DNA of 64,000 nucleotides from Oryzias latipes (lineage: Eukaryota > Chordata > Actinopteri > Beloniformes > Adrianichthyidae): positions 1,878,001-1,942,000 of the forward strand of contig NC_019867.2 of assembly GCF_002234675.1 (NCBI RefSeq), read 5' to 3'. Shown in pieces: positions 61,666 to 64,000 of the stretch. A program made the position numbers and the translations under genes. A model generated the notes under the pieces. It saw only the letters and a list, made by a program, of their open reading frames with translations, did no database searches and had not been told where the DNA came from. How positions within the stretch are numbered: position 1 is the first letter of the stretch; each line of letters starts with the position of its first letter.

Positions 61666-62395
61666 AGTGCCGCTGAGCAGGACCTGCCAGAAAGGAGTCG
61701 AGAAATCTGGATGTGAGGAGCGGCTGCAGACCGCCCCACAGGCGCGGCGGGACCTCCCGAGTGCCGGTCACCAGGGCAGCAGCACATGACCACCACACGA
61801 GCAGTCAAGTGCTTCCACATGTCTGCGTGGTCTAAACCTCGCCTGCCGGGCTTTTTATTGACCTTCAACACCGCCGGTTTAAACGATCAGACGACAACCG
61901 GAGCAGAAGGGAGACCCGAGGAGATGGGAATCAGATCAAAAAGCATCAAAGTAGCTCAAACAAGACCAGACGTTTCCTGGAACCATCTGCAGAGGAGGGG
62001 GTCTGGCCTTCAGGATCCCCACCGAGTCCAGGCTCTTACCTTCAGGAAGAACTCAGGTCCATTCAGATCTGAAACAGTCGATGGCCACCAGAGAACGGCG
62101 GTCACACTGCCAAACCCCCCCCAAGCTGGACATGTGATCCAGGGAGGAGCTTCAGGCCCGCTGGACCCAGGAGAGGCTGGAGGGGGGGGGGGGGGGGACA
62201 AACAACTTTCTCTGGTGTGGAGAAATAATGAGAAGAATGGAAACCCGTCAGGAATCAAACCTGCAGCGGCAGAAGTTTTATTTTGAAATGGTTGGACACG
62301 GCGTTTGGTTACAGACTTTTGTTCCAGATCCGTTCTGTTTTTTTTTTTTAAACGTTCCTCCTGACAGACGGTCACATGGATCGACTCCACCTCCT
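61666..62395. other. Spacer between rab27b and poli
   Basis: Contains the 5' side of rab27b (at least one acceptor, so the first exon or promoter may be here or beyond) and the poli 3' UTR. A poly-G run lies at about 62180-62197 and a poly-T run at about 62339-62349. No other coding exon is seen. Confidence 0.55.
62277..62282 (-). terminator. poli polyadenylation signal
   Basis: AATAAA on the minus strand about 115 bp after the poli stop codon, as expected for a short 3' UTR. Confidence 0.6.
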
Positions 62396-63091
62396 CTAAC
62401 TCCGCTTGAAATACTTCAGCAGGTTGTTGTGCTGACTGCTCCCCCCCACAGCTTTTGGGTCTTTGCCCTGCGAGCGCCTGCCAGAACCTTTGGAGGACGG
62501 GACCTTCAGAACCGGCTTCTGCTGCCTCCACTCGGACCTCAGCTCCCTTTGAATTCCAAGCGGGAGTTGGGAAAACACCAGAGGATCCACGTTTCCCGGC
62601 AGCTCGCGGTCGGATGACGGAGGAAACGCCGCTCGCTCTGTGAGGGTTCTCGTTCCCGCGAGCCGCTCTGGACCCACAGCCGTCGCTGGGTCGGCTGGAC
62701 TGGGATCCTTCCAGAATTTGTTTCCCTCCGAGTCCGTGAAGGTCTTTGGAGGTTTGTTTGTAGGTAAACGGAGAGCATCAGCGATGGAGGGGCAGGTGGA
62801 GGAGTTTAGGTGAGCAGAACCTAAAAGCTCCTTCTGGATCTCCTCTGGAAGGGCGCCGAACACCTCTGGGTCAACATCTGCTGGCAGTCTCTGTGACGGA
62901 GTTCTGGTGGCTTCATTAAAACCGCATCCTTGTGTGCTGCGGGGAATGTCTGTCCTCTCTAGAAGAGTCTCAAAGAAGCTCTGGTTCCTCTCCAAGCCAC
63001 CGAACTCCCCCTCAGAGCCTGAAGAGCTTCCTGTGGGGGCTGGAGGAACGCCATGACCCGAGCGGCGACCATCGATACTCGGAGCCGAGTC
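62396..63091 (-). CDS. poli: DNA polymerase iota, terminal exon (partial gene)
   Basis: Y-family translesion polymerase; this exon encodes the last 231 residues, which bind ubiquitin rather than catalyse. An acceptor (CTGCAG before 63091) opens a phase-0 frame that runs to TAG. Two ubiquitin-binding motifs are visible: VDPEVFGALPEEIQKELLGS and VDPLVFSQLPLGIQREL, the DPxVFxxLPxxIQxEL pattern of POLI and REV1. A PCNA-binding-like segment NNLLKYFK closes the protein. Between them the sequence is Ser/Pro-rich and poorly conserved. The catalytic exons are upstream, beyond the window or hidden by the LINE at 63200. REV1 also has UBMs, but the end of the protein and the position next to rab27b favour POLI. 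Confidence 0.85.
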   Translation of the reverse strand, partial: DSAPSIDGRRSGHGVPPAPTGSSSGSEGEFGGLERNQSFFETLLERTDIPRSTQGCGFNEATRTPSQRLPADVDPEVFGALPEEIQKELLGSAHLNSSTCPSIADALRLPTNKPPKTFTDSEGNKFWKDPSPADPATAVGPERLAGTRTLTERAAFPPSSDRELPGNVDPLVFSQLPLGIQRELRSEWRQQKPVLKVPSSKGSGRRSQGKDPKAVGGSSQHNNLLKYFKRS

Positions 63092-63199
63092 CTGCAGCGG
63101 GAAGAGCAGAAGAGGAGGAGCTCAGACGATTCCAGGAACCACATTGTTGGGAGTTTTGGTTTAATAAAGAGGTTCATTTAGCTAAAATCATTCACCTCT

Positions 63200-64000
63200 C
63201 CAATCACCACAGGTGGGCCCCAGGGTTCTGTCCTGGGGCCCCTTCTCTTCATCATCTACCTCCTCCCCCTCTGTCACATGTTTCGGAAACACAACATGCA
63301 TTTTCACTGCCATGCCGACGACACCCGGCTCTACACCTCATCCAAACCTGGCTCTACTTTCCACCTTCTTCACTCTCTAAATCCTGGTTAACTGCAAATT
63401 TCCTTAAATTAAATTGCAATCAGACCGAACTCCTGGCACTAAATCCACTCTCAGCAGAGTTGGTCATTTCTCTCTCTCCTTCGACATTTCCTCCATATTT
63501 CCCTCCCCTCAGGTTAAGAGTCTGGGTGTCCTCCTTGATAGCACTCTCTCATTCACCGCCCACATCAGTGACATCACCCACTCCGCTTACTTCCATCTTT
63601 GTAACATTCGTCGTCCCCGTCCCGCTCTCCCCCCTCCCTCCACAGCTGTCCTAGTCCACAGTCTCTTCATCCCGCATCGATTACTGTAACTCCCTTCTCT
63701 CTGGACTTCCACTAAAAACCCTCCGTAAGCTTCAACTGGTTTAAAACTCAGCTGCTGGAATAATAACCCAAACCCCCCCCCATTCACCACATTACACCCG
63801 TCTTACAGCAGCTTCACTGGTTACCAGTACCTCACCGGATCACCTACAAAATCCTCATCTTAACCTTAAAGCCCCCCACAGCCTCACCCCTCCGTATCTT
63901 TCAGAGCTCCTGACTGTTTTACCCCCTTCCTCTGACTGGCTGTCCCACGACCACGTCTACTTACCATGGGGGGGGTCGGGCATTCAGCCGCTCTGCCCCA
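63200..64000 (+). mobile_element. L2/CR1-like LINE reverse transcriptase fragment
   Basis: The plus strand encodes [19 protein letters not shown], then a palm segment reading [12 protein letters not shown], then [17 protein letters not shown] and [19 protein letters not shown] in shifted frames, in the order of fish L2-type reverse transcriptases. The catalytic box reads HADD instead of the usual Y/F-ADD, and several frameshifts are present, so it is dead. It runs off the window and lies in a poli intron, antisense to the gene. Confidence 0.82.

Overview
The window is nuclear DNA from a vertebrate, almost certainly a teleost fish. Its genes have many exons with GT/AG introns and encode close relatives of human proteins. 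Its introns and spacers are full of fish-type repeats: hAT and piggyBac MITEs, tRNA-derived SINEs, L2-like and other non-LTR elements. The repeats look medaka-like to me, but I cannot fix the species. There is no bacterial, plasmid or phage content.

Layout. (1) 830-10007, minus: scarb2/LIMP-2-like lysosomal membrane receptor, 12 exons, complete in-frame model of 514 aa. (2) 10008-28476: 18 kb of repeat-rich spacer with no gene I can support, ending in a 1.5-kb tandem array of 8-bp words (26710-28229). (3) 28535-40108, minus: ccdc158, a coiled-coil gene of about 20 exons. (4) 40109-41062: short divergent promoter region. (5) 41063-44638, plus: ccng2 (cyclin G2), 331 aa. (6) 45928-52038, plus: st8sia3-like alpha-2,8-sialyltransferase, 4 exons, 369 aa, with a degraded non-LTR element in intron 2. 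(7) 52039-57526: spacer with st8sia3 3' UTR sequence and repeats; a CTCF-like motif lies here and two more lie just inside rab27b. (8) 57527-61665, minus: rab27b, 5 coding exons, 215 aa. (9) 62396-63091, minus: terminal exon of poli (DNA polymerase iota), followed upstream by an L2-like LINE that runs off the window.

The genes are not a functional unit. They mark conserved synteny: scarb2, ccdc158 and ccng2 are neighbours on human 4q21, while st8sia3, rab27b and poli are on human 18q21. The window therefore spans a junction between two human synteny blocks, near 45.2-45.9 kb.

I found no clearly new biological system. The observations most worth a second look are: a hAT MITE whose 8-bp target duplication contains the 3' splice site of a ccdc158 exon; a scarb2 protein without the usual dileucine tail or the pH-sensing histidine; a rab27b with TKAD in place of NKAD; and the octamer-word array. 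Exon coordinates were placed by eye from splice sites, reading phase and remembered human homologues, and were not confirmed by alignment or transcripts.
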